Assembly: GCA_024349245.1 (NCBI GenBank)
Contig: JALDNG010001007.1
Coordinates: 1 to 64,000 of the forward strand
Origin: Neodontobutis hainanensis
Lineage: Eukaryota > Chordata > Actinopteri > Gobiiformes > Odontobutidae
DNA: 64,000 nucleotides
Direction: 5' to 3'
Of the stretch, positions 49,032-59,720 are shown piece after piece. Position 1 is the first letter of the stretch. The number at the start of each line of letters is the position of its first letter. Below the pieces are notes generated by a model that made no database searches, was not told the DNA's origin, and saw only the letters and a program-made list of their open reading frames with translations. The position numbers and the translations under genes were made by a program.

Positions 49032-49880
49032 GACTGAGCAAGGCCCTAGTGCATCATGGGAGTCACAGCCCAAAGTCAACACCAGAAATCATTTCAACCA
49101 CAAACAAAAGGGAACCACATTTTCACCAGAACGTTTTCAGCCTGGACTTCCCTAGAGGAACTAGATCTCTGCCAGACTCTGATCCGGCCAAAGCCATGCC
49201 TAAACGGGGTCTAAACCCGATCTGACCCTGTTCTATTTTTTGGTCTTACATCCTTCCAGTTCTTCCTGAACCTGGCTGGTTCCATGGTCAAGATGAAAGT
49301 TGTTCTGGTCAGAGTCCGTCTGAGACCTGTGTGGTTCTGGGTCTAAGGTCCAGATGAGACTGATTCTGGAGGACGTTGCATGTTTAGTTTTGCTGTAGCA
49401 GCTGCAGCTCTGTTAAAGCACAAAGCTCAATACATTCATTCAATACTGAAGCCTTTTATTTTCTGCTCTTTGTTCGTTGAGTGTGGACGATGTGGACCGG
49501 AGGCTCTTGGTTGAGACAGATGTAAAACCAGATTTTCAGACGCTCACCCCTCTTGCTCTGTCACCACAAATATGCTACAGCTCAAGGCCAAGACTCCTTT
49601 AACTGAATGAGTGCAGTTCTTGGTAGTAAGAAGATAGCGGGCTTTAGCTGAAAGCAACCAATGAAGGCAACATAAAGAACAGATTTGAAACAGCGGTTCC
49701 AGTTCAGTTGAAATAATGAGTTTATGAAGTGTAGATGAGTCTAAATGTAGTTGGAATGTGGACCATTAGGACAGAACATGGAGAGCTGCTAGTATAAATG
49801 TAATTATAACAGTGTTTGAAGGTAAGTACTGCATTTGGTCTGAACTAAATGAATAAAATGTGTTTTTTTTGCTCACCTCC
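49032..49880 (+). CDS. Protein 4.1 family gene: terminal exon (one codon, stop, 3' UTR)
   Basis: After acceptor TGTTTGTTTCAG the exon supplies GAC TGA (Asp-stop, 49,032-49,037). The predicted protein therefore ends ...HETVTSQD, much like the short acidic ends of other 4.1 proteins. Only six bases are coding; the rest is 3' UTR without another conserved frame. AATAAA at 49,852-49,857 is followed by a GT/T-rich stretch and is the preferred polyadenylation signal; a second AATAAA lies at 49,925-49,930. The exact cleavage site is inferred. Confidence 0.7.
49852..49857 (+). terminator. Polyadenylation signal AATAAA
   Basis: AATAAA followed by TGTGTTTTTTTTGCTC, a GU/U-rich downstream element, about 815 bp after the protein 4.1 stop codon. 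A second AATAAA at 49,925 could give a slightly longer 3' UTR. Confidence 0.6.
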
Positions 49881-50023
49881 CTTTTACTTCTTCAAAATTG
49901 TTCTGTTTTGAACATCTATTCATCAATAAACCAATCACTAACGTGACTGATAAACAATCGAGTGTCTATGTTACAATTAACGACAGGACAGTCTAGCTCT
50001 CTCTGGTCTGACTCTGGTCTAAC

Positions 50024-50599
50024 TGTCATGGCCTCACAGCCCGGAACATGGAAAACTCCAACGCAAACCCCAAACACAGGAAGGAAGTTCAACCCAGGTT
50101 TAACGGGTACAAATCAAAATCCAGGAAACGTCATAGTAACAAGGCCAGGGCCCGAGCATATAAATGTCCAAAAAAACAGGTAACAAGAAATGCTCCAGGC
50201 CAGGAAACACAAAGAAAATAAATCTCCTCCGAACACACGGGTAAAAACAGACTCAACAGATAGAACTCCAGGAACAAACAAAACAGACTCATAGAAAGGT
50301 TGAAGACGACCCAGCACTAAGTAGGGGAAACACACAGTTTGTATAGACACACCAACGAGGGTCAGGTGAACCACATTAGGCGAAGTAGGCAATCACACAT
50401 GAGGCAAAAAAAGCAGGCAGTCTATCAGTCAATACAGACAGGGGTGAGACATTTCACAATAAAACTCAGGAAACCAAATACAATGTTTAAACAAAATCAG
50501 ATACACTAACCAAACTGAAAATTAGATACAATAATGAAACATGACATCAGATACAACAACAAAACAGGCCGACTAACACACCAGGCAGGGATCCTGACA
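50024..50599 (-). mobile_element. Solo LTR (576 bp) with 5-bp target duplication
   Basis: The element begins TGTCATGGCC and ends GGGATCCTGACA, so both strands have TG...CA ends; on the minus strand it opens TGTCAGGATCCCTGCC. It is flanked by CTAAC on both sides (50,019-50,023 and 50,600-50,604), a perfect 5-bp target-site duplication typical of LTR retrotransposon integration. No protease, polymerase or envelope region is present, so it is a solo LTR left by recombination. It lies just beyond the protein 4.1 polyadenylation signals. Orientation is inferred only from the terminal sequences. Confidence 0.75.
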
Positions 50600-50769
50600 C
50601 TAACCCTTTGTTAGGGTTAGAGTTGGGGGTGGAATGTTATCCCCATCCTATAACTGCAAAAGTAGTTATGTTTGATGTTGTTGTGTTTATGTCTGCTATG
50701 TTTCCACAATGCCTTATTTCATTTTCCGGAAGATCCATCTTTGCTCCTAAAAATGGCTGCGTTGGTGTG

Positions 50770-50821
50770 AAATCTACTTCATTTTCATTGCACTGTACTT
50801 GTACATGTGTAATGACAATAA
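50770..50821 (+). mobile_element. LINE 3' tail
   Basis: TTGCACTGTACTTGTACATG followed by TGTAATGACAATAAA is the conserved 3' end of a fish non-LTR retrotransposon (CR1/L2/Rex1 group), which normally ends in short tandem repeats. The upstream boundary is unclear. The microsatellite that follows probably grew from the element's own tail. Confidence 0.6.
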
Positions 50822-50986
<165 letters not shown>

Positions 50987-51035
50987 AGCTAGCTAGCTTA
51001 TATTATTTTGAAACAAATATAGGTGTTTTAGATTA

Positions 51036-52010
51036 ATCGGTAGTTCATCTTTTGGCAACAGCTTTATTCGTAATGTCTCTTTTCCACAGGAAGTGTTTAT
51101 GAGGAGGTTGAATTTCTTTAAAACCTCTTCCGGAATGTCGCACACGATTAGAACATGTATTAGTTTTGATGAGCATAAAGCATTAAAAACCAGCACCTTA
51201 CCTTTAAAGTCAATTTCCATAATTTTAGTGTGTTCTCAACTTTTTGTAGGCAAGGCAAGGCAAGGCAATTTTATTTATATAGCACAATTCATAGACTGGG
51301 TAACTCAAAGTGCTTTACAGAAATAAAAGACAAATTACAAGATTTAGATTTGGAAACATAAGAAAGATTAAAAGCATTATAAAAGAAGAAGAGTGCAGAT
51401 AAAAAAAACATTTTAAGTTGTGGTGTAGGCGGAGCTAAAAGGAAGGTTTTAACCTCCCTTGAACATTGTTAAAGACAGTACACATTGAGCTCATGGATGG
51501 CAGCTGTCAAGCTCAGTGTACTTAAGAATTTTGCATTCTTCCCCACTGGGCACTTGAATTCCTTTGATGTCTTTGTTTAACTTTATCATGGCTGCTAGTG
51601 GTTCGACTGCTAAACTATCTTAACGTGAAGACAAAGGGCAGCCCTGTCTCACTGATTGTCTCAGTGGGAAGGCCACTGTCAGAAATCCGTTACATTTTAT
51701 TCTGCTTTTTGCGTTGCTGTATAATACTTTGTTCAGAATGCCCCACAAAAACTCATGCTCCACCTTGTCAAAAGCTTTACTTAAAATTGACGCTGACGTG
51801 TATTTCTTCTGTGTTGTGCATGTGTTTGAGAATGTATTTCATGGATAATGCTGTGTCTGAAATATCTCTCCTGGTATACTGTATGCTTGTGTGGTTGAGA
51901 CTAACTTACCTATGACATTCTTTAACTTATTTGCTAATATTTTGCCAGATTGTTATAATCCACATTTAACAGACTAATGGGCCTGTAGTTTTCTAGTTTT
52001 GTGTAACCCG
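51036..52010 (-). pseudogene. L1/Tx1-type LINE fragment (copy A), minus strand
   Basis: The minus strand at 51,036-51,220 encodes KGKVLVFNALCSSKLIHVLIVCD, the conserved stretch downstream of the RT catalytic core in L1/Tx1 elements; it matches copy C at about 59,195-59,460. Positions 51,461-52,010 match the RT region of copy C at about 59,700-60,230, including AAAGGGCAGCCCTGTCT and ATGCTCCACCTTGTCAAAAGC (reverse of FDKVEH). The YADD region has decayed. A foreign repeat at about 51,249-51,450 interrupts it. Confidence 0.8.
51249..51450. mobile_element. Dispersed fish repeat inserted in LINE copy A
   Basis: It starts with a triplicated GGCAA unit (GGCAAGGCAAGGCAA) and TTTTATTTATATAGCACAATTCATAGACTGGG, then AACTCAAAGTGCTTTACAGAAATAAAAG. 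This is a very common fish repeat end; the right boundary is uncertain and no clear target duplication was found. Confidence 0.55.
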
Positions 52011-55000
52011 GTGTGACGGATCAACTGGCGAAGCCGGTTATCTGGCGACGTGCAGATGTTTTTGTTGGAGTTCCTCTCTAGGACCCCACTTTTACAAACC
52101 AGGAAATATAGGTATTATTTCGTCTTAAATTACATCGATGTGATTCTTTTTACAGCGTACATGTCTATAATGATGTCTCTTTTAGTGTCGATGAGAAAGA
52201 AAGAATGTAGACGGCTGTAATTTGAGAGCGGTCTGTGGATTATAACTTGATGTAAACAGGACAGCGCTGTCACCAGTTGATCCAGACGATCTCCGCTTTA
52301 ACTTGCGTAAAATGAGAAACAGCCTTTAAATCAAGAAATACTACAGACGGAATACTGGCGTGGACATGGTGCTCGTGCGTGCAACTTCTTTTAAAACTTG
52401 TAACTGAGTTACCTGCAATCATCGCAATATAATCTGGTTCAGTGCAATGAGAATAAAACAGTTGAGGCTACACTTGAGCTCTTGTCTCTGGTCAGCGCTG
52501 GAGTCATACTGGCAACTAAAGCTGTCTTTAAAAAGTTGTTTATCTCATGTCTTTATGACTGACTATGCTTTATGTTGTATGTTTGTCTTTGTCTCATTCA
52601 CTGGTGAGCTGAAGAAAAATTTCCACTTTGGTAAACAAGAAAGTAAAGTTCTAAACTATTTTTTCATTAGACACACTATAATAATATAATAACACAAACT
52701 AATATAAATAAATGCCCTTGGTGAATAAATATACAGCATATAATTGTAGCTTCTGTCTCCCTCTGAAATAATAAAACATAGGTTTCTTCTTCACAGGTTT
52801 GAAACCTTTGAACGTTTGCTTCTGTTATGTTTCTCCCTTTGACCTTTGACATTAGAGCCTTTGTATTGTTCACTTGTGAGGTCTGTGTTGCATTAAAGAA
52901 CTTCCACAGGTCTTAGACATTATGAGTTTACGTGTTCTTTACCATCAAACTTAAGAAAAATACATTTATCCATTTGTTCTTTTTAAAAAAGAAACTCCAC
53001 GACATTAAACTGGTTCTGACTCTTCACAGAAAATTTATCTTTAATAGAGACACTTCAAAGACTGAAGACAGAAATGACCATAAAACCACTATTTATGAAA
53101 ATGTCAATATAAGCATATAAAAGTTTCAAAAGGTTTATTGAAGAGAAATGACAACAGAAAACCTCTGTGTTACATGCATTTATTTGGTGTAACTGCAGAC
53201 AGAACACTGTCAGGACAGTAGATATTTAAAAGCCAGAAAAAGTCCTGCTGTAGCAGCAAGTGACTCACACTTTAAACCACTTTTGGTGTTGTAGAAGAGA
53301 GCAGTCATTTGACAGATGTGGTACTTTGCCGAGACAAGCACAGTAACAAACTGTAAAGAAAGACGAAAATGCGCTCAGAATGCCGCTTGTTTTAAACACG
53401 TTTACTCCAAGCAAACCATTAAAAAGCCCAAACGAGCAAGAACATGTAAACATTTCTACTTGAAATGCTCTGTTTTTACTGTTAACCATCACCAAGCTCA
53501 CACCAAAGTCTAAAACAAGTTGTTGAAATGTCACAGGTTAACTTGGGACTTAGCCACAAGACAACCTGACCTCAGTGCTCTGCTCTGTCCAACGACCGAG
53601 CAGCCAGATTAATAAACCTTTACCTTTGTGCCAAAAAGTAGATTGTTCGATTACAAATCAGATTAACAGCAAACTTTAGCGATCGCAGTTTCTCATAATC
53701 AACCATGTTACAGACTACAGTTGTTTTGAACAGGCGGCGACACAGCCACCTTTCCCCAGTTCACCTGATGAATTCACACAAAAAATATTAAACTACACAG
53801 TTGTCTTAAGCCTTGTTTGCTGTGAGTATTTTTTTTTCCTTTTTACTAAACATAGTTTTGTCACTGTTGTTCATAAACAAACATAAAGAAGTGAGAAATG
53901 AAGGAGAAGTCAATTTCATTCAGTTTTGTATAATTTAATCTTTCCTGTGAACTAAAACCCTCTCTGTTTGCCCCAGGAGTGAAGGGGTGAGTGGAAGCAC
54001 AATGTAAAGTGCTTTGAATGTCAGAGAAGGGTGCAAAAAAGCACTATATAAATGCACACCATTTAACTCATTTTCCTTTTCAGATGTACTTAATATTTCA
54101 TACATTTAGAAATGTATTTTAGATCATACATTTTTATGCATTGTCTATTGTTTTGCAAATAAATGCTAAGAGTTCTTTACTGATGTGTCACATGACCTTA
54201 ACCCAGCTTTTATTCTAAACATTCTACAGAACAGTTTTTATGAGTCATGGTTTAAGACTAATAGTGTTTAATTGTGCTTTTCAGCTAAAAGAAGATCATT
54301 GTTAAATAACATGTAGATTTAAAAAAATTACATTGTGTTTGACGTTTTACTTTTTATTTTACTTCAGACAAGAAATCACCAAAATATGTAAAAAAAATAA
54401 TAAAAAAAAAGCACAGAAAGACCTGAACACATCTGAAAGTATGAATGAATGCTATTAAGATACATTGGTATATATATAACCATGTAACCGGTTACATATA
54501 CATATTGCAATTGTGTCTACATTTGATTTATGCCCTGTGTGAATGTTAAGCACTGTCATATTTGTCAAAGGTAGTTCAGAGAGAGAGGTTCTTGTGACTG
54601 GAAGGTAGTTGGAGGAAACCTTAGACTCTTCATATATCTGGAAAGGTTTAATTCATTATAATGTCACAGTGTGTTCTTCAATGTGTTGTTCAAATGCAGC
54701 ACCATGATACTTTTACAAACAGTTTGTGGGAGATGCAAGTAACGCTGAAGGTCAATAGAAAGTTCAGCTTTACTCTCCAACTAGAGAGTAGACTGGACAT
54801 GATCTGAAATGAGGTTAAACATACTTTTATTAGGTTTAGGATAATACAACAGAGTTGTTGGAGTCACAGTGAAACTGTTGACTGAATAAAAGACTTGTTA
54901 GTTACAGGATATATTGTACATTGAATTTAATTACACAGTCTATTCTAAACCACTCGGACAAAAGTATTGTTTTTCATCACCCTGTAAGGTTCAGCTGTTT

Positions 55001-55510
55001 CAGTTCAGAGGAAAACAAACGTAACCTTGTGACTGTTAAGGCTGTGGCTGAGCTATTCTGCGACAAACAGCAAAACTAAAGACGAAATTGCGTGTTTAAT
55101 GGCAGTTGTTAAATACATACATTACACCTCATGCAACCGTTCAGTAATTGTAGTAAAACTTCACAATTGCAAATTCAAGTCAAAAGCAGCTGTCGATGCA
55201 TCACAAGTTAACCTGAGAGTTCACCTGAGAGTTCACCTAACGCTACCTGCTACAGACGACTCTGTCTAATCTCAAACTTAATTTACTGGAGTCTACGCTT
55301 TCCACGAATACTTTACCTTTGATCAGTTATATTGTCGGTAAAATCCACGTCCTTGGGACATTTTTTTACCATTATCACGAACATTACTCATGGGACTTAG
55401 TGAGTATGTTTTTTGAACAGGCATCTCTCTACACCTACACTGTGTTTTACTGTTGATGCAGCTGCACAGTGCCGCCAGATAACCTGACTCCAGTTGATCC
55501 GTCACACCTG
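52011..55510. mobile_element. Putative 3.5-kb DNA transposon with imperfect terminal inverted repeats
   Basis: The left end reads GGTGTGACGGATCAACTGG, then GTTATCTGGCG. The right end is its reverse complement: CGCCAGATAAC, then CCAGTTGATCCGTCACACC, with a 6-8 bp diverged middle. About 30 of the outer 38 bp match. A further partial inverted copy (CCAGTTGATCC) lies near 52,272. No clear target duplication or transposase frame was found, so it would be non-autonomous. It abuts LINE copy A on the left and the putative promoter on the right. The interior is AT-rich with scattered small frames only. Confidence 0.4.
53957..54065 (+). mobile_element. SINE-like repeat, uninterrupted copy
   Basis: ACCCTCTCTGTTTGCCCCAG, GTGAGTGGAAGCACAATG, TAAAGTGCTTTGAATG, GAGAAGGGTGC and AGCACTATATAAATGCACACC occur in order. 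It is the intact relative of the repeat split at 43,680-44,328 and shows what that copy looked like before the LTR insertion. Confidence 0.7.
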
Positions 55511-55520
55511 TCACCTGATG

Positions 55521-55599
55521 GGCCAATTGCGTACACCTGAACCCAGGGAAGATAAATAGGCGTGAACTTCATGCTGCACTCTCACTGTGGCACATAGAC
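55521..55599 (+). promoter_or_regulatory. Putative core promoter: CCAAT box, TATA-like box, short 5' UTR
   Basis: GGCCAATTG carries a CCAAT box at 55,523-55,527. GATAAATAGG carries a TATA-like ATAAATA at 55,552-55,558. A start site 25-30 bp downstream would fall near 55,580, giving a 5' UTR of about 20 bases before the ATG at 55,600. Spacing is standard for a TATA-driven gene. The promoter begins only about 10 bp from the inverted repeat ending at 55,510, so part of it could derive from a transposon. Confidence 0.45.
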
Positions 55600-55669
55600 A
55601 TGGCAAGTTTCAGACTCTCATGTGGCTTCACCCTGCCAAAACTGAAGAAGCCAGTTCTTGGAGTCAGCG
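55600..55669 (+). CDS. Putative first coding exon of an unidentified gene
   Basis: An ATG in good context (GACATGG) opens 70 coding bases reading MASFRLSCGFTLPKLKKP then VLGVS, ended by the strong donor GCG|GTAAGTC at 55,670 (next phase 1). The peptide is basic and serine-bearing with no acidic residue, which would suit a mitochondrial targeting start, but that is inference. I do not recognise the gene. No second exon is visible in the remaining 8.3 kb, which is mostly LINE sequence, so intron 1 would be large. The combination of CCAAT, TATA, Kozak and donor at correct spacing argues against chance. Confidence 0.45.
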
Positions 55670-56520
55670 GTAAGTCTTGTTAATATGTTCTATTGACGAA
55701 CCTTTTTCCAAACGCTGCATCTATTTATTTAAAATGACTTTATTTATGGCTTATTTGATGACCGTTTTCAAACGGAACCGCATTACGAAAACGGATAATT
55801 CTTGGTATATTTTTGAAATGCAAAGCTCTGATTAAAATAATGATGTATTAGTTTACAGTATATGAATATTCTACATCTTACCTTGTATTCGGCTGACATA
55901 TAATGCCGCCATTTCCGTTCTTTTGGTATGGTTTGATAAAATGTTTGTGCTAACTGCTCGTTACCATTAATGGTAATGTAATGTGTGGCTAATGCTAAAG
56001 TGTACATGTTATCACTATGGCTTTTGGAGGTAAGGGAAAAAGTTGTGAGATGATGTAGTGAACTTTATTGTATTTTTATTTTTTTCCCTTATTGGAATGT
56101 TAAGTTATGAATGTGACTGGTAACTCTAAATTTTGATTATACTGTTCTTTCTCTTGTATCTTCAAAACATTTTGTTGCCAATTAATTTTGTTTCATTCAT
56201 TATTCATACTCTAAAGCTCCATAAAACAACCTCGTTCTTCTGCGTATGGTCAAATGCTATCCATTGTCGAATACATTAGCCATTAGCCCCACTTGCACCT
56301 ATGTGCTTGTGTACATGTGTTTCTGCATCTGTGTGTGTGCACACATGTTCGTCCTGTTTGAAGATGCTCAGTCCTATAGATGTCCATTTGTCACTTGTTT
56401 TCAAGAAAGCTTATGTGTTGTCGTCTTTGTTTCTTTTCCAAAGTCTATGCCTTGCCCTCAAGGTGAGGTTTGCAGTTCAAAAGTTTAACTGTCCACTTTT
56501 GGTGACCGTGATAAAAGTGT
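55670..56520 (+). other. AT-rich stretch after putative exon 1
   Basis: Likely intron. There is no repeat I recognise and no exon with conserved coding sequence. It includes a CA/TG-rich part near 56,295-56,350 and ends at a 23-bp poly-A run (56,521-56,543). Confidence 0.35.
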
Positions 56521-56543
56521 AAAAAAAAAAAAAAAAAAAAAAA
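56521..56543 (+). repeat. Poly-A run, 23 bp
   Basis: An uninterrupted A-run just before LINE copy B. On the minus strand it would be poly-T, opposite to the tail expected for the minus-strand LINE, so it probably belongs to another insertion or is a simple repeat. Confidence 0.8.
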
Positions 56544-56559
56544 GTTGATTAAAAAACGG

Positions 56560-57540
56560 TCACGCGCGTGGATGTTAAATGTGTTCTTACCAGCCCGGTG
56601 AAAGTGGCCCATTGTTCCCCTGTTTTTTTCATGGAGATGAATGTTCCATGTTATGAAAATGGTGTCTTGCTATGGCCAGCAGAAGGCTTATAGCTGCTGT
56701 GTTGGTCTGGGGAAGTCCACTGGACACTCTCTGCCGTACTCCGCTGGAACGATTTGATGTAATATTGTGCATGTGTATATTCTGTGTCAAATTTGAAGTC
56801 GGTATTGCTGACCGCTGCTGCTGTGTACCAATTATGTATGTGAGCCCAGATGGATGCGGTGTCATGTGCCGGGAATGTTTGTGACCATATGTGCTGAGCG
56901 GCTGGTCTCCTGAATACTCTGGGCAGCAGTGCCTCGTATGCCTGATGGGTTGTTATTTTGCTTAGTCTGATATGTTTACTGCTGATGGATACAGTGTAGT
57001 CCGGTCTATGTTTGTCTTCTAGGTCGCTGCTGGATGATGGCCTTTTTAAAAAATTTGCCCCACTTGGCTGTGATTGTCTCTTTAACCCTTTTCAACATGT
57101 CTTGCACACAGGCCTTTCTGAAACTTACATTTTTTTGTGTTAAAACTTGTCTTTATTTTGTGTGGCAAAGTCCCATTTATCGTCAAATATGTCTAAAACT
57201 TTCAGTCTGGCTTTTTCATATTGTCCGCTGTACACCATTTCCTTGTTTGAGGATTGTCTGAGGAGGTCTTTATTGTATCTTAAAGGTAGTAATTTTATTT
57301 GTGCTGAAGTATGTGGTGCTACCTCTGCTTGCTGTCAGATTTCCTGCCATGCTTCCCAGACCTCTCTCTCAAAACAATCTAGGTGACTTCCTACAGTTTT
57401 TGGTGGTTGTTGGCACAGGTTGTAAAGACCAAACTCTGAGATGCTTTTGATGCTTTCTTCCAGAAAAACTTTCCAGGGAGCTTTACATGTCATGCTGAGC
57501 ATTTTATTCTTGGTGCTCACCTTTTTATGTCAGTTAGGGT
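56560..57540 (-). pseudogene. L1/Tx1-type LINE C-terminal fragment (copy B), minus strand
   Basis: Matches copy C at about 58,140-59,190 base for base with moderate divergence: GTGTTCTTACCAG, TGGCCAGCAGAAGGCTTATAGC, TACCAATTATGTATGTGAGCCC, GAGCGGCTGGTCTCCTGAATACT, CTGCCATGCTTCCCAGAC. It covers the part downstream of the RT domain, including the Q-E/D-L-L-type C-terminal zone and INLLLAIARH-type helix. It is truncated at both ends and broken by stops. Confidence 0.8.
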
Positions 57541-59597
57541 TAAGTGGGTTAGGGTTTTTTTTTTTTTTTGTCTTTTGTCAAAAATACAAAAGTTAAAAGG
57601 AGAAAAAAAATTTGTACATACATTCAAAACAATACTTTAAACAAACTCAAATTTTCCTAAGCATATCATTTCCTGTGAATTTATGCATTCTGCTAATCTT
57701 CAGACAAACATTCAAAAATCCTAGTTGCCATTTTCTGTGTCTAAGCATGCTTTTTTTTTTTTTTTTTAATATATAAACACCTTTTCCATCACCTGTGCTG
57801 TTCTCACACATTCCGCCCCTTTCGTACACTTTAATTCTTTCTCTTTCACGTCCCTTGTGTGGCATTCACACTACTTCACTTTCATATGCCTTTTATGCTT
57901 TCACTTTAATGCTCACTTCATCCCCTTATTTTTCCCTGTTTGTGATATTTAATTTTACATTTGTATACGCTTATGTTTTTCAACGTCCATTCGTTCTTTG
58001 TCTTTTGTTTTCTGAGTTCATGCTTTTTCTGTTGTAGTCTATTAGTTCAAAAATGTAAGTCCAATTGTCCTTGCGGGGTAACTGTAATGAAATTGTTGTT
58101 GGCCTGAAAACTGGCCAGGAAGCAGTCACTTGTGTGAATGAACAAGTGTGTTAGGTGTGTTCTTACCAATCCCTTGTATATTGCCCAGTGCTCCCCTGTT
58201 CTTTTTTTCATATAGAAAGATGTTTCTTGCCATGAAGATTGCATGTCTTGCTATTGCCAGTAGAAGGTTTATGGCTGCCTTATTAGTCTGAGGTTGTTTG
58301 GGTATTCCAAAAAGAAGGGTCCATATTCCTTCCAGGGTCCGTCCTTTAGCTGTTAGTGGGGAAAGTTTTAATCCAAACCTCCGCGCCAGGAGGTCTTCCA
58401 CCTGGGTCCAGAAACGTTTGATTGGACAGAGAGCCATCAGGTGTAGTAGATCCTCAGGAGGTCCACCGCACTCTGCTGTACTCTGCAGGAATATTTGGTG
58501 TAGTGCTTTGCATGTGTATATTTTGTGTCTGAATTTGAAGTCGGTGTTACTGACTGCTGGTGCTGTGTACCAATTATGTATATTAGCCCAGATGGCTGCA
58601 GTGTTTTGTGCTGGAAATGTTTGACCATGTGCGCTCAGCGGCTGGTCTTTAAAAACTCTTTGCTGTAGTACGCACGCCTGACTGGTTGTGAGTTTGCTTA
58701 ACTTGGTATATTTTCCTTTTTTTTTTTTTTTATGGATATTGTAAAGTCTAGTTAGGGCTCCTCCCCTGTGTTGGTGCTCATGTGTGACTTATTCATCATT
58801 TGTCCCCACCTGTTAGTGATTGATTCTTTTTTTTTTTTTTTTTTTTTTTTGTAGCATGTTTTGTATTGCTGCTTTTCTGAACTCTGTTTGCTGTTTTAAA
58901 ACTCATCCTAATTTTGTACACCATTTCCGCGCTGTTCAAAGGCAGTCTGAGTATGTCTGGATTGAATCTTATAGGCAGTGATTTCAGTTGTGCAGTAGTG
59001 GACAGTACTACCTCCGGTTTCAGTCTGATTGCCTGCCACGCTTCCCAAACTTCTCTTTCAAATTGACCCAATTAATTTCCCGCATTTCTTGGTGGTTGAC
59101 TCAAACTGTATAGTCCAGATTCTGAGATACTTTTGATACTTTTTTCTAAAAACCATTTCCATGGGTCTGTGTTTGTAGTATTGAGCATTTTTTTTTCTAG
59201 CAGTTTTATTCTTAATGCCTGTCTTTTTGTTGCTATATCAATTTAAACCCCCGTCTTTTTCTTTTTCTGTTGTCTTTATTGCAATTTTCCCCCTATCGCT
59301 TTTCCACAGGAAACTGTTTAATGTGATTTAGTTTCTTTATAGTTTCTTCTGGGATGGCAAACTGTTAAAACGTGTATTAATTTTGATGAGCATAATGCAT
59401 TAAAAACCAGCACCTTACCTTTTAATGTTAGTTTCCTCAATCTCCATGAGCTTAATGTGTTTTTTTTTTTAATTAGTTCCTCCCACCTTTTCTCTCTGCA
59501 CTGTTCTTTTCCCATTAATACTCCTAAGACTTTGTATGGACCTGTGGCAGTTCTAAAATTCCAGATTTTTTTTCCTCTTGTGCCACAAAAAGCAATT

Positions 59598-59628
<31 letters not shown>

Positions 59629-59708
59629 CCATAATTTACTTGCGCTCCTGAGGCCAAGCAGTACACCTAGTTCAAGCTTAAGTTAATGTCTTCTGTTAGT
59701 AGCTATGT

Positions 59709-59720
59709 GTCATCTGCATA
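59709..59720 (-). other. RT catalytic YADD motif of LINE copy C
   Basis: GTCATCTGCATA is the reverse complement of TATGCAGATGAC, Tyr-Ala-Asp-Asp, preceded by Ile-Leu-Gln and followed by Thr, the standard context of the non-LTR RT active site. The surrounding frame is broken. Confidence 0.85.

Noticed and set aside
48666..49037. Single exon running straight to the stop codon
   Set aside because: A good donor at 48,780 and a strong acceptor before 49,032 match the usual two-exon end of 4.1 genes. The read-through is kept only as a possible retained-intron isoform.
53134..53534. Minus-strand gene end with AATAAA (reverse of GGTTTATT near 53,134) and a frame at 53,265-53,534
   Set aside because: The frame has no recognisable domain or splice sites, and single AATAAA motifs are common in AT-rich DNA.
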